Shown: positions 27,799 to 37,384, numbered from the stretch's first letter. The stretch: 64,000 bases of DNA from Collimonas arenae (GCF_000786695.1 NZ_CP009962.1:1798001-1862000), one strand, 5' to 3'. Program-made: numbers and translations. The notes: generated from the sequence alone by a model not told the origin.

Positions 27799-27906
27799 GA
27801 TGTAGGAGATCTCCTTCTATTTTTGATATATAGGGGCGGATGCTGCGCTGCGCGGTAGATTTTTGCTCTGGCTTACGCTACATTCTGCATACAAGCATAA
27901 GGGTAA

Positions 27907-28015
27907 CTCTAAAAACCTGTTGCGCGCCGTAATCTCTGGTCTGCGATGTTCGCTGTACCTTCGTACAGTTGCGCTTCTTGACCAGTCCTTGAGCTGCTCG
28001 CTACGGTTTTAAGAG
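27907..28015. repeat. 109-bp imperfect palindrome upstream of the CBS gene
   Basis: The arms stay in register around a centre near 27961: outer 27907-27917 with 28005-28015 (10 of 11), middle 27936-27941 CTGGTC with 27980-27985 GACCAG, and inner 27953-27958 CTGTAC with 27963-27968 GTACAG around a CTTC loop. Partial pairing lies between them. It ends 34 bp before the CBS start, so it is either the leader of that gene or an inserted palindromic repeat. Confidence 0.65.
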
Positions 28016-28049
28016 CAGCCCGCAACCAACGCAAAGGCAGGATGGACCC

Positions 28050-28496
28050 ATGAAAGTATCTGAAATTCTCAAAGTCAAAGGCGATATCCTTTACACCGTG
28101 ACGCCGGAAACGCCGATGATCGACGCTGTCAACACGATGGCGGAAAGGGATATCGGGTCGCTGGTAGTAATGGAGTTTGGCGAGCTGGTCGGCATGCTGA
28201 CTTTCCGCGAGGTGCTCAACGCGATTCATCAGAACAGTGGCGCGGTCGGCAGCAATACGGTGCGCAAGCATATGGACGACAGTCCGATTACCGTGACGCC
28301 GGATACCGAAGTCAACGAGGTGCGCCGCATCATGCTGGAGCGTCATGCCCGCTATGTGCCGGTGATGGATGCCAAGACCTTGCTGGGCATTATGTCGTTC
28401 TATGATGTGGCAAAAGCCGTGCTGGATGCCCAAGGCTTCGAAAACAAGATGCTGAAAGCCTATATCCGCGACTGGCCGTCTACCAGCGAAGAATAA
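28050..28496 (+). CDS. CBS-domain protein (tandem CBS pair)
   Basis: 148 residues made almost entirely of two CBS domains: first about 8-60 (YTVTPETPMIDAVNTMAERDIGSLVVME), second about 72-130 (MDDSPITVTPDTEVNEVRRIMLERHARYVPVMD). Stand-alone CBS pairs bind adenine nucleotides such as AMP or ATP and modulate partner proteins; none can be named here. A strong terminator follows, so it is the last gene of its unit. Confidence 0.92.
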   Translation: MKVSEILKVKGDILYTVTPETPMIDAVNTMAERDIGSLVVMEFGELVGMLTFREVLNAIHQNSGAVGSNTVRKHMDDSPITVTPDTEVNEVRRIMLERHARYVPVMDAKTLLGIMSFYDVAKAVLDAQGFENKMLKAYIRDWPSTSEE

Positions 28497-28518
28497 TATT
28501 TATCCAATTGGCGAAGAG

Positions 28519-28555
28519 CCGTTTGCGGCAGCAAGATGCCGCAAACGGTTTTTTT
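28519..28555 (+). terminator. Rho-independent terminator
   Basis: A perfect 12-bp stem (CCGTTTGCGGCA at 28519-28530 with 28537-28548) and 6-nt loop are followed by seven T. It ends the CBS gene transcript. Confidence 0.95.
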
Positions 28556-28607
28556 GTAAAGATTTGGGCAGTACGCAGTATTTTTATCGATTTGAAAGAT
28601 TTTATTC

Positions 28608-29027
28608 ATGAACACTATCCGCCCAGACGGTTCCTCGGTCGAGACGCATAGTAAAGTCCTCGGTTATCTGTTATGGATTTTCGGGTTTACCGGCGCCCAT
28701 CGTTTTTATTACGGCAAGCCGGTCACCGGCACGATCTGGTTTTTTACACTGGGATTGTTTGGAATAGGCTGGCTGATCGACGTTTTCCTGGTGCCGGGCA
28801 TGAACCGGGATGCAGATTTGCGCTTCACCTCAGGTCCCGTCGATTACAGCGTGGCCTGGTTGCTGCTGACCTTCCTCGGATTCTTCGGCGTGCACCGGAT
28901 GTATCAGGGTAAGTGGCTAACCGGGATTCTTTATTTATTCACCGGCGGTCTGTTGATGTTCGGCGTGCTGTATGACTTCTGGACATTGAACGACCAGATA
29001 TCGATGAAAAATGCGCAACGCGGATAG
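28608..29027 (+). CDS. TM2-domain membrane protein (two TM2 repeats)
   Basis: 139 residues with a duplicated TM2 unit. The first is VLGYLLWIFGFTGAHRFYYGKPVTG with WLIDVFLVPGM. The second is LLTFLGFFGVHRMYQGKWLTG with YDFWTLNDQI. Each pairs two membrane helices around a short G-x-H-R-F/M-Y loop. TM2 proteins are of unknown biochemical role. It has its own transcription unit between a terminator and the acyltransferase gene. Confidence 0.9.
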   Translation: MNTIRPDGSSVETHSKVLGYLLWIFGFTGAHRFYYGKPVTGTIWFFTLGLFGIGWLIDVFLVPGMNRDADLRFTSGPVDYSVAWLLLTFLGFFGVHRMYQGKWLTGILYLFTGGLLMFGVLYDFWTLNDQISMKNAQRG

Positions 29028-29226
29028 TAGTTGCCCGCTTATTTGTGGCCGCAGGCCCACAGAGGTTTGATAAACGACACAGGGACTTACGCAAGGGCGT
29101 TCTCGCAGGACTGGCGACGCATGCCGGCAGCAATGCAGCCGCTGGCCTTTGTTTGCCAGTTCTATAAAACCATCAACTATTCACCACTGCCATATCCATA
29201 TCGCGCAGCTTTCCCCTAGCCCATCT

Positions 29227-31113
29227 ATGTCCAAATCCAGTCAATTTTCCCTGTTGCGCCAGCGACGTTTCGCTCCGTTCTTCTGGACCCAGTTTTTTGG
29301 CGCCTTCAATGACAATGTATTCAAGACCGCGCTGCTGACGATCCTCACTTACGAAGCGATCAGCTGGACCAAGATGGACGTCAACGTACTCAACAACCTG
29401 ATTCCGGGCCTGTTCATCCTGCCGTTCGTGGTGTTTTCCGCGACCGCCGGCCAGCTTGCCGACAAGTTCGAGAAGTCGCGCCTGGCGCGCTATGTCAAGG
29501 TGCTGGAAATTATCATCATGTCGGTGGCGGCTGTCGGCTGGATGACGCACACGCTGTGGCTGCTGGTCCTGGCGGTAGTCGGCATGGGCGTTCATTCGAC
29601 GATCTTCGGCCCGGTCAAATACGCTTATCTGCCGCAGCAGTTGCGTCCGAACGAGCTGGTCGGCGGCAACGGCATTATCGAGATGGGCACCTTCGTCGGC
29701 ATCCTGCTGGGTGAAGTCCTGGGCGCCGTGCTGGTGGTTCACAAGCCGTGGGGAATCGAACTGGTCGCAGGCGGCACGGTCGCCATCGCCGTGCTTGGAT
29801 GGCTGTTCAGCCGTGGCATTCCGCTGACGCCGGCCGCCGAGCCGGAGCTCAAGATCAATTGGAATCCGATCACCGAAACGGTGCGCAACCTGAGCTTCTC
29901 CCGCAAAAACCGGCCGGTATTCCTGGCCATGCTGGCCAATTCCTGGTTCTGGTTCTACGGCGCTATCATTCTGGCGCAGTTTCCCTTGTACGCGAAAAAT
30001 TACCTGCATGGCGACCACAGCGTCTTCGTGTTGCTGCTGACGGTGTTCTCGCTGGGCGTCGGCGCTGGTTCGCTGCTGTGCGAGCGCTTGTCGGGCCACA
30101 AGGTGGAAATCGGACTGGTGCCGTTTGGCGCGATCGGCCTGTCGGTGTTCGGTCTCGATCTGTTCCTGGCCAGCCTGGGTTACACCAATACCGCCGCGGT
30201 CGACATGGGCAGCTTCATCCATCAACACGGCAGCTGGCGTATCCTGTTCGACTGCGTGATGATCGGCTTGTTCGGCGGCTTGTACATCGTGCCATTGTTT
30301 GCAGTGATCCAGACCCGTTGCGACCGCCAGCATCTGTCGCGCACGATTGCCGGCATGAATATCATGAACGCCTTGTTCATGGTGGTGGCGGCTTTGGTGG
30401 CGCTGACCTTGCTGAGCTTCGGTTTCACCATTCCGCAGATTTTCCTGGTGACGGCGATTCTCAACGCCATTGTGGCAATCTACATTTTCACCGTCGTGCC
30501 GGAGTACCTGGTGCGTTTCGTGGCCTGGATCCTGATCCATACCATCCATCGTGTCACCACCGTCAACCGTGACCGTATTCCAGAAGAAGGTGCAGCGGTG
30601 CTGGTGTGTAACCACGTCAGTTATGTCGATGCGATCGTGATCATGGCGGCCAGCCCGCGGCCGATCCGTTTTGTCATGGATCACCGGATTTTCAAGGTAC
30701 CGGTGCTGGCGTGGCTGTTCAAGACCGCCAAGGCGATTCCGATTGCGCCGGCCAAGGAAAATCCGGAACTCATGGAGCGCGCCTTCGACCAGATCGCCGC
30801 AGCACTGGCGGACGGCGACCTGGTTTGCATTTTCCCTGAAGGTAAGTTGACCAGCACCGGCGAAATGAACGAATTCCGTGGCGGTATCAAGAAAATTGTC
30901 GACCGCACGCCGGTGCCGGTGATCCCGATGGCTTTGCGTGGTTTGTGGGGCAGCATGTGGACCCGTAGCGCGGGCAACCCTTTTCACCGTTCGTTCAAGC
31001 GCGGACCTTTATCGGCGCTGCAACTGGCAGTTGGCGAAGCGGTGGCGGCCAGCAAGGCCACCCCTGAATTTCTGCAGCAACAGGTGCAGGTTTTGCGTGG
31101 CGAGTGGAAATAG
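29227..31113 (+). CDS. MFS lysophospholipid transporter / 1-acylglycerophosphate acyltransferase fusion
   Basis: 628 residues from the ATG at 29227; the longer frame adds 26 residues of non-coding character. Residues 1-415 form an LplT-like major facilitator domain (FFWTQFFGAFNDNVFKTALL; GMGVHSTIFGPVKYAYLPQ). Residues about 430-628 form a PlsC domain with the catalytic H-x4-D in CNHVSYVDAIV and the substrate block FPEGKLTSTGEMNEFRGG. In E. coli LplT flips lysophospholipids that Aas re-acylates; here transporter and acyltransferase are one chain, while the acyl-ACP synthetase part of Aas is absent. It probably repairs lysophospholipids at the inner membrane. Confidence 0.9.
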   Translation: MSKSSQFSLLRQRRFAPFFWTQFFGAFNDNVFKTALLTILTYEAISWTKMDVNVLNNLIPGLFILPFVVFSATAGQLADKFEKSRLARYVKVLEIIIMSVAAVGWMTHTLWLLVLAVVGMGVHSTIFGPVKYAYLPQQLRPNELVGGNGIIEMGTFVGILLGEVLGAVLVVHKPWGIELVAGGTVAIAVLGWLFSRGIPLTPAAEPELKINWNPITETVRNLSFSRKNRPVFLAMLANSWFWFYGAIILAQFPLYAKNYLHGDHSVFVLLLTVFSLGVGAGSLLCERLSGHKVEIGLVPFGAIGLSVFGLDLFLASLGYTNTAAVDMGSFIHQHGSWRILFDCVMIGLFGGLYIVPLFAVIQTRCDRQHLSRTIAGMNIMNALFMVVAALVALTLLSFGFTIPQIFLVTAILNAIVAIYIFTVVPEYLVRFVAWILIHTIHRVTTVNRDRIPEEGAAVLVCNHVSYVDAIVIMAASPRPIRFVMDHRIFKVPVLAWLFKTAKAIPIAPAKENPELMERAFDQIAAALADGDLVCIFPEGKLTSTGEMNEFRGGIKKIVDRTPVPVIPMALRGLWGSMWTRSAGNPFHRSFKRGPLSALQLAVGEAVAASKATPEFLQQQVQVLRGEWK

Positions 31114-31175
31114 GCGTGCCGGCAAAGATGCATTGGGACGACGAATAGCATGATGATCTGGACAAAGGACAAAGA

Positions 31176-32279
31176 ATGACAACACTGAAAAATAGCCTGT
31201 TAGATGATGCCGTATCGGTGCAATCCGCACGCCGTCGCTTCCTGACCAATGGCGGCAAGCTGCTGGCCGGCAGCTTATTGATGAGTACCTTGCCCATGCA
31301 TACCACCTTTGCTGCTGACACAGCTGCTGCTCCAACCGCTCTTGTCCCGCTGATTATCGACACCGATCCAGGTGCCGACGACGTGATCGCCTTGTTGCTG
31401 GCCCTGTCCGCGCGCGACCGGCTCGACGTCAAGGCGCTGACCACGGTGGCCGGCAACGTCCAGTTGCGCTACACATCGCGCAATGCGCGCATGGTGCGCG
31501 AGTGGGCCAACCGGCCGGATGTGCCGGTCTATGCCGGCAGCTCGCGGCCTATGCTGCGTACGCCGATCTATGCTGCCGAAGTGCACGGCGCAGAAGGCGT
31601 CACCGGCGTCAAGATTTTCGAGCCGAAGCAGCCGCTGGCCAAAGGTCAGGCGGTGCAATATCTGATCGAGACCTTGCTGGCGGCAAAACCGCAAAGCATC
31701 ACGATCGTGACCCTGGGGCCGCAAACCAACCTGGCCATGGCCTTGATTGAGAATCCCGAGATCAAGCGGGGCATCAAGGAAATCATCATGATGGGCGGCG
31801 CCCATTTCAATGGCGGCAATATCACGCCGGCAGCGGAATTCAACGTTTTTGCCGATCCGCACGCTGCCGATGTCGTATTCAAGAGCGGTTTGCCGCTGAC
31901 CGTGATTCCGCTGGACGTCACGCACAAGATGCTGACCAGTCCGGAGCGCATAGAACGGTTGCGCAAGATCGGCAACCAGGCCGGCAAGATCGCCGCAGAC
32001 ATCCTCGATGCCTATGTCGAACATGACATCAAACAATATGGATTGCCGGGTGGACCGGTGCATGACGCCACCACCATCGGCTACCTGCTCAAGCCGGAGA
32101 TGTTCAAAGGCCGCATGGTGAACGTGGAAGTCGATACCCGGGAAGGGCCGACCTTCGGTGAAACCGTGGTCGATTATTACAATGCGACCAAACGGCCGGA
32201 GAATGCGCGCTGGGTTACCGAGGGCGATACCCAAGGTTTTTTCGATCTGCTGACAACCCAGCTTGCCAAGCTGCCTTGA
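31176..32279 (+). CDS. Tat-exported nucleoside hydrolase (IU-NH family)
   Basis: 367 residues. The N-terminus has a twin-arginine motif, ARRRFLTNGG, then a hydrophobic stretch ending near FAADT, so export is likely. The catalytic domain starts with the calcium site IIDTDPGADDVIALLLAL. IVTLGPQTNLAMAL, IIMMGGAHFNGGNITPAAEFNVFADPHAA, PLDVTHK and GGPVHDATT are the other nucleoside hydrolase blocks, with Asp242-type ligands in HDA. It cleaves N-glycosidic bonds of ribonucleosides. A periplasmic location suggests nucleoside scavenging. Confidence 0.9.
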   Translation: MTTLKNSLLDDAVSVQSARRRFLTNGGKLLAGSLLMSTLPMHTTFAADTAAAPTALVPLIIDTDPGADDVIALLLALSARDRLDVKALTTVAGNVQLRYTSRNARMVREWANRPDVPVYAGSSRPMLRTPIYAAEVHGAEGVTGVKIFEPKQPLAKGQAVQYLIETLLAAKPQSITIVTLGPQTNLAMALIENPEIKRGIKEIIMMGGAHFNGGNITPAAEFNVFADPHAADVVFKSGLPLTVIPLDVTHKMLTSPERIERLRKIGNQAGKIAADILDAYVEHDIKQYGLPGGPVHDATTIGYLLKPEMFKGRMVNVEVDTREGPTFGETVVDYYNATKRPENARWVTEGDTQGFFDLLTTQLAKLP

Positions 32280-32425
32280 GTTGAAATGCTTGGCTTGAGG
32301 CGCGCGAACTTAAGCTGAGTGGCATTTTAAATGCCAAAAAGATAATTTCTACGATGCCAGGCTAACTAACAAACCTGCTGCACTGGTAAAATCATGGTTT
32401 TCAGCCCTTTTTTATCTGGATAATC

Positions 32426-33517
32426 ATGCCCGGCAATACCTTCGGCAGTCTGTTTAGCGTAACCAATTTCGGTGAATCCCATGGTCCGGCCATCGGCTGT
32501 ATAGTGGATGGCTGCCCACCGGGCATGGAACTGTCCGAAGCCGATATCCAGCCGGATCTCGATCGCCGCAAGCCTGGCACTTCGCGCCATGTTACCCAGC
32601 GCCAGGAGCCGGATACGGTCGAAATCCTGTCCGGCGTCTACGAAGGCAAGACTACCGGCACCCCGATTGCGCTGTTGATCCGAAACCAGGACCAGCGCAG
32701 CAAGGACTACGGCAATATCCTCGAGACTTTCCGGCCCGGACACGCCGATTACACCTACTGGCAAAAATACGGCATCCGCGATCCACGCGGCGGCGGCCGT
32801 TCGTCGGCCCGCCTGACAGCGCCTGCAGTAGCCGCTGCCGCCATTGCCAAAAAATGGCTGAAACAGCAGTACGGCACCACGTTCAAGGGCTGCATGAGCC
32901 AACTGGGCGAGTTGCCTATCGTGTTTGAATCCTGGGACCACGTACCCAACAATCCATTTTTTGCCGCCAACGTCAGCCAGATCGACGCACTGGAGGCCTA
33001 TATGGACGCCTTGCGGAAAGATGGCGACTCCTGCGGCGCCCGTATCGATGTAGTGGCGTCCAACGTGCCGGTCGGCCTGGGCGAGCCGCTGTACGACAAG
33101 CTGGATGCCGAGATCGGCTACGCCATGATGGGCATCAACGCCGTCAAAGGCGTTGAAATCGGCGCCGGATTTGCCTGCGTGGCGCAAAAGGGCTCGCAGC
33201 ACGGCGATGAAATCACCCGTCACGGCTTCCTTACCAATAACGCCGGCGGCATCCTGGGCGGTATTTCCAGCGGCCAGGACATCACCGTCTCGATCGCCAT
33301 CAAGCCGACTTCCAGCATCCGCACGCCGCGGCAGTCGATCGACAAGCTGGGCAACCCGGCGACTGTCGAGACTTTCGGCCGCCACGACCCTTGCGTCGGC
33401 ATTCGCGCTACGCCGATCGCCGAAGCCATGCTGGCGCTGGTATTGATGGATCACGCCTTGCGTCATCGTGCCCAATGCGGCGATGTAAAGGTCGAACGGC
33501 TGGTTGATCCGCAGTAA
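32426..33517 (+). CDS. aroC: Chorismate synthase
   Basis: 363 residues, the family length. AroC makes chorismate from EPSP using reduced FMN, the last common step of aromatic amino acid synthesis. All three family signatures are visible: [19 protein letters not shown] near the start, the Arg/Ser-rich [11 protein letters not shown] and [17 protein letters not shown] near the end. A short palindrome, GGCATTTTAAATGCC, at 32321-32335 lies in its upstream region. Confidence 0.97.
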   Translation: MPGNTFGSLFSVTNFGESHGPAIGCIVDGCPPGMELSEADIQPDLDRRKPGTSRHVTQRQEPDTVEILSGVYEGKTTGTPIALLIRNQDQRSKDYGNILETFRPGHADYTYWQKYGIRDPRGGGRSSARLTAPAVAAAAIAKKWLKQQYGTTFKGCMSQLGELPIVFESWDHVPNNPFFAANVSQIDALEAYMDALRKDGDSCGARIDVVASNVPVGLGEPLYDKLDAEIGYAMMGINAVKGVEIGAGFACVAQKGSQHGDEITRHGFLTNNAGGILGGISSGQDITVSIAIKPTSSIRTPRQSIDKLGNPATVETFGRHDPCVGIRATPIAEAMLALVLMDHALRHRAQCGDVKVERLVDPQ

Positions 33518-33525
33518 TTTCCGCT

Positions 33526-33554
33526 ATGGCCACCCTGTTCCGGTGGCCATTTCT
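33526..33554 (+). terminator. Probable aroC terminator
   Basis: A 9-bp perfect stem (ATGGCCACC 33526-33534 with GGTGGCCAT 33542-33550) with a 7-nt loop lies 9 bp after the aroC stop. The following T-run is short (TTCT), so efficiency is uncertain. Confidence 0.55.
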
Positions 33555-33788
33555 CCCCAGATTTTCCTGGCAAGAATCGCGCGCCGGCAGCATTGGCGCG
33601 CCGTTTCCTGCTGACGCCGGTTGCGTCCGGACCTCAACGCAAGATCGATTTTGCAATCGCACTGGCTAATCTTGCGCGGCTGGCGTAGGTTTACGTTACG
33701 CTTGTTGATATTGTGCTTCTAAAAACCTGAAGTACGCCAAGACCGTCTGAAACCGACGTCAGATCGCATCCGGAGAGAAGGGGACATC

Positions 33789-34373
33789 ATGCTCGATACA
33801 CTTTCTAGTGCCGCCCTCGCTGGCGGCTTGTCCTGGGCCAGCGGCATTCGCCTGTACATGGCGCTTTTTATCGCCGGCTGGTTTGGCCGCGCGGGCTGGA
33901 TTGACTTGCCGCAGGCGCTACAGATACTGGAGTCGCCTTGGGTGATCGGCGCAACCGGCTTGTTGACGGCGATCGAGTTTCTGGTGGATAAGATTCCGGG
34001 ACTGGATTCAGTCTGGGATGCTGTCCACACCTTCATCCGGATCCCAGCCGGTGCCATTCTCGCGGTCGCCGCCATGGGCCACATGGATCCAGCCTGGACT
34101 ACGGTAGCGGCGCTGGTCGGCGGTACTTTTGCCCTGGGCGCTCATGCTACCAAGGCCGGCAGCCGCGCGATGATCAATACCAGCCCCGAACCGCTGAGCA
34201 ACTGGACTGCATCGTTTTCCGAGGACGCGACCGTGTTGGGCGGCTTGTGGGCGGCATTTTTCCATCCCTGGCTGCTGTTCGCCTTCCTGATCCTGTTTTT
34301 TGTATTTGCGATCTGGCTGCTGCCTAAGTTATGGCGCAGCATACGCTGGGTCTTTCAAAGGTTAGCTACATGA
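33789..34373 (+). CDS. DUF4126 membrane protein
   Basis: 194 residues with about five hydrophobic segments. The family blocks are LAGGLSWASGIRLYMALFIAGW, FLVDKIPGLDSVWDAVHTFIRIPAGA and HATKAGSRAMINTSPEPLSNW. Function is unknown. The stop overlaps the next start as ATGA, so it is coupled to the large FtsX-type permease downstream. Confidence 0.88.
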   Translation: MLDTLSSAALAGGLSWASGIRLYMALFIAGWFGRAGWIDLPQALQILESPWVIGATGLLTAIEFLVDKIPGLDSVWDAVHTFIRIPAGAILAVAAMGHMDPAWTTVAALVGGTFALGAHATKAGSRAMINTSPEPLSNWTASFSEDATVLGGLWAAFFHPWLLFAFLILFFVFAIWLLPKLWRSIRWVFQRLAT

Positions 34374-36874
34374 TTCTATTGCAGTCTTTACGCATGACCC
34401 AGCGCGACTGGCGCGCCGGCGAATTACGATTCTTGTTGGTGGCCTTGATTGTTGCAGTTGCCTCTTTGTCTGCTGTCGGTTTCTTTGTCGACCGCATGCG
34501 CGCCGGCCTGAGCCGGGATGCGCATCAGTTGCTGGGGGCGGATCTGCTGATTTCCGCCGATCAGCGCATTGCGCCAGACTGGCGCGCCGAAGCCGAGCGG
34601 CGTCACCTGACCCTGGCCGATACCGTGGTTTTCCCTAGCATGGCGATCGCCGGCGATGGCGATAACGCCAGGTCGCAGCTGGCCTCGCTGAAGGCGGTCA
34701 CCCCCAGTTATCCTTTGCGCGGCAACCTGACTGTCTCCGATGCTCCCGGCGGTGCCGATGAAACGACGCGCCAGACGCCAGCCCCCGGCACGGTATGGCT
34801 GGACGTCAATATGCTGACGGCGCTCAACGTCAACGTTGGCGATCCGCTCAAGCTGGGCGACAGCACCTTCAAGATTGCCAAAGTGCTGGTGATCGAACCG
34901 GACCGCGGCAGCGGCTTCATTAATTTTGCGCCGCGCGTCATGTTATCCATGGCCGACCTGGCGTCCACCAACCTGATCCAGGACGGCTCACGCGTCACCT
35001 ATCGCCTGTTGCTGGCGGGAGCTGGGCAGCAAATACAGAATTTCCAGAAATGGGTCGAAAGCGATATAGCCCGTGAAAACATCAAGGGTGTGCGTATCGA
35101 GGGTCTGGAAAACGGCCGTCCCGAAATGCGGGCGACGCTGGATCGCGGCGAGCAGTTCCTGTCGCTGGTAGGTTTGCTGTCGGCCTTGCTGGCAGCGGTT
35201 GCCGTGGCGATGGCGGCACGCCGTTTCATGTTGCGCCATCTGGATGCCTGCGCCATGTTGCGCTGTCTCGGCATGACGCAGAACCAGGTAACGCAACTGT
35301 ATTTGCTGGAGTTCCTGCTGATCGGCGTGGCCGGCAGCATCATCGGTGTGTTGCTGGGTTTCGGCGCCCATTTCATGCTGCTGGAACTGCTGGGAAAGTT
35401 CATTTCCAGCGACTTGCCGGCTGCCAGCGCAATTCCTGCATTGCAAGGGCTGGTCACAGGCATCCTGCTGCTGGTCGGCTTTGCTTTGCCTCCTATCCTG
35501 CAATTGCGCAATGTGCCGCATAATCGCGTGATCCGGCGTGAGCAAGATGCGCCGCAGGCGATGGTGCTTCTCACCTATATTCTCGGTACGCTGACATTCA
35601 TCGGCTTGCTGTTGTGGCAAGCCGGGGATTTGAAACTGGGTTTGCTGACTGCATTGGGATTCCTGGGCGGTTTCGGCCTGTTCGCTTTGCTCGGCTGGCT
35701 GGCGTTGAAAGCTTCGCGTCATGTACGCGGCTTGTCGCGCCATCCCAGCTGGCGTTTCGCCCTGACAGCGCTGCAACGCCGCCCGGTGGCCACAGTGGTG
35801 CAGATCGTTGCCTTGTCGCTGGGTTTGATGGCCTTGCTGCTGCTGACGGTGATTCGCGGCGATTTGATCGGGGCCTGGCAACAAGCGACGCCGGTCGATG
35901 CGCCTAACCGTTTCGTGATCAATATCCAGGATGACCAGCGTGCCGAGATCAGCCAGCGTTTGCAGGGCATCGGCATCGCCCGGCCGGAACTCTCCCCCAT
36001 GATCCGTGGCCGCCTGACCCAGGTCAACGGCAAGCCGATCACCGCTGACACCTATCCTGAGGACAAGGCGAAGCGCCTGGTAGATCGCGAATTCAACCTG
36101 TCCACCATGCAGCAAGTACCGCCGCAGAACACCGTCACCGCCGGCCGCTGGTTTGACGATACGCAACCCGCCGCTTCTGTGGAGGAGGGACTGGCCAAGA
36201 CCCTGAACCTGAAGCTGGGCGACCGGCTGCAGTTCGATATCGCCGGGCAACTGGTCAGTGCGCCGATTACCAGCATACGCAAGCTGGAATGGGGATCGAT
36301 GCGGGTCAATTTCTTCGTGATCCTGAATCCTGCCCTGATGAAAGACATGCCGCAAACCTGGATCACCGCCTTCAACCTGCCGGATGCGCATGCCGCTTTC
36401 GGTAACCAGCTGACGCGCGATTTCCCAAACCTGACCGTGGTTGATATTGGCAGTGTCATCAAGCAGATCCAGAGCGTGATCAACCAGGTGGTGGCAGCGG
36501 TCGAATTCCTTTTCCTTTTCACTTTGGTGTCGGGCGCGCTGGTGCTGTATGCGGCGCTGGTTGGTTCGCAAGATGAGCGCACCCGCGAAGCAGGCCTGTT
36601 GCGCGCGCTGGGAGCAACCCGCAAGCAGTTGTCGCAATCGCAATGGATAGAGTTCGGTCTGATCGGCAGTCTTGCCGGTTTTCTGGCGGCAAGCGGCGCC
36701 GCCGCCATCGGCTGGGCGCTGGCGCAATATGTGTTCAGTTTTACCTGGACCTTCAGCCCGCTGGTGTGGCTGGCGGGAATGGCGATCGGTGCTGCCTGCA
36801 CCTTTGCTGGCGGCTGGATCGGCTTGCGCAATGTCTTGAACCAACCACCGTTGCAAACGCTGCGCGAGGCCTGA
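34370..36874 (+). CDS. YbbP-type FtsX-like ABC permease
   Basis: 834 residues from the ATG at 34370, which overlaps the DUF4126 stop. The layout is four membrane helices at the N-terminus, a periplasmic MacB_PCD-like region, central helices (about 265-470), a second periplasmic region, and an FtsX core at the end (VEFLFLFTLVSGALVLYAALVGSQDERTREAGLLRALGATRKQL). This ten-helix permease normally works with the ATPase YbbA, but none is adjacent. The substrate is unknown; lipoprotein or outer-membrane processes are suspected for the family. Confidence 0.88.
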   Translation: MILLQSLRMTQRDWRAGELRFLLVALIVAVASLSAVGFFVDRMRAGLSRDAHQLLGADLLISADQRIAPDWRAEAERRHLTLADTVVFPSMAIAGDGDNARSQLASLKAVTPSYPLRGNLTVSDAPGGADETTRQTPAPGTVWLDVNMLTALNVNVGDPLKLGDSTFKIAKVLVIEPDRGSGFINFAPRVMLSMADLASTNLIQDGSRVTYRLLLAGAGQQIQNFQKWVESDIARENIKGVRIEGLENGRPEMRATLDRGEQFLSLVGLLSALLAAVAVAMAARRFMLRHLDACAMLRCLGMTQNQVTQLYLLEFLLIGVAGSIIGVLLGFGAHFMLLELLGKFISSDLPAASAIPALQGLVTGILLLVGFALPPILQLRNVPHNRVIRREQDAPQAMVLLTYILGTLTFIGLLLWQAGDLKLGLLTALGFLGGFGLFALLGWLALKASRHVRGLSRHPSWRFALTALQRRPVATVVQIVALSLGLMALLLLTVIRGDLIGAWQQATPVDAPNRFVINIQDDQRAEISQRLQGIGIARPELSPMIRGRLTQVNGKPITADTYPEDKAKRLVDREFNLSTMQQVPPQNTVTAGRWFDDTQPAASVEEGLAKTLNLKLGDRLQFDIAGQLVSAPITSIRKLEWGSMRVNFFVILNPALMKDMPQTWITAFNLPDAHAAFGNQLTRDFPNLTVVDIGSVIKQIQSVINQVVAAVEFLFLFTLVSGALVLYAALVGSQDERTREAGLLRALGATRKQLSQSQWIEFGLIGSLAGFLAASGAAAIGWALAQYVFSFTWTFSPLVWLAGMAIGAACTFAGGWIGLRNVLNQPPLQTLREA

Positions 36875-36934
36875 ACCAGCACCTGATCCCGTCATTTCGG
36901 GGATAATGTCGGCTTACGCTATCATTATTTCCTT

Positions 36935-37384
36935 ATGACTATTGAACACACCGCTCCTGCTCACACGCCTGAGGAGCAATCCCAGGCCAGTATCTACGAC
37001 CTGATCGGCGGCGCCGATAAGCTGCGAGAACTGGTCGACCGCTTTTACGACCTGATGGACCTGGAACCGCAATTTGCCGTGATCCGGGCTCTGCACCCGA
37101 CCAGCCTCGATGGCTCGCGTGACAAGTTCTATTGGTTCCTGTCCGGCTGGAGCGGCGGTCCCGATTTGTACATTGAACAATTCGGCCATCCGCGCCTGCG
37201 CGCGCGCCATCTGCCATACGGGATCGCCTCGCCCGAGCGCGACCAATGGCTGCGTTGCATGGCGCTGGCGATGCAGGATGTCGGCATGGATGAATGGCTG
37301 CAGGAGCGTTTGCTGACTTCCTTCTTCCAGACCGCGGACTGGATGCGCAATAAGCCCGATTACACCCTCGACACCCCGCAATAA
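36935..37384 (+). CDS. Group II truncated haemoglobin
   Basis: 149 residues. SIYDLIGGADKLRELVDRFYDLMD opens the 2-over-2 globin fold. The KFYWFLSGWSGGPDLYIEQFG region, proximal His92 in ARHLPYGI and Trp105 (the G8 tryptophan of group II) in RDQWLRCM mark class O. The N-terminal 18 residues are a polar extension. Such proteins bind O2, NO or peroxides. It precedes rmuC by 21 bp. Confidence 0.93.
   Translation: MTIEHTAPAHTPEEQSQASIYDLIGGADKLRELVDRFYDLMDLEPQFAVIRALHPTSLDGSRDKFYWFLSGWSGGPDLYIEQFGHPRLRARHLPYGIASPERDQWLRCMALAMQDVGMDEWLQERLLTSFFQTADWMRNKPDYTLDTPQ

Noticed and set aside
29173..30987. 604-codon minus-strand frame
   Set aside because: Antisense to the MFS-acyltransferase gene; the His/Gln/Arg/Asp-rich composition is typical of a shadow frame.
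32321..32335. GGCATTTTAAATGCC palindrome before aroC as a terminator or operator
   Set aside because: A T-tract is missing in the relevant direction and no matching second site was found; kept only as a note on aroC.
34988..36895. 635-codon minus-strand frame
   Set aside because: Antisense to the YbbP-type permease; Gln/Arg-rich with no domain.
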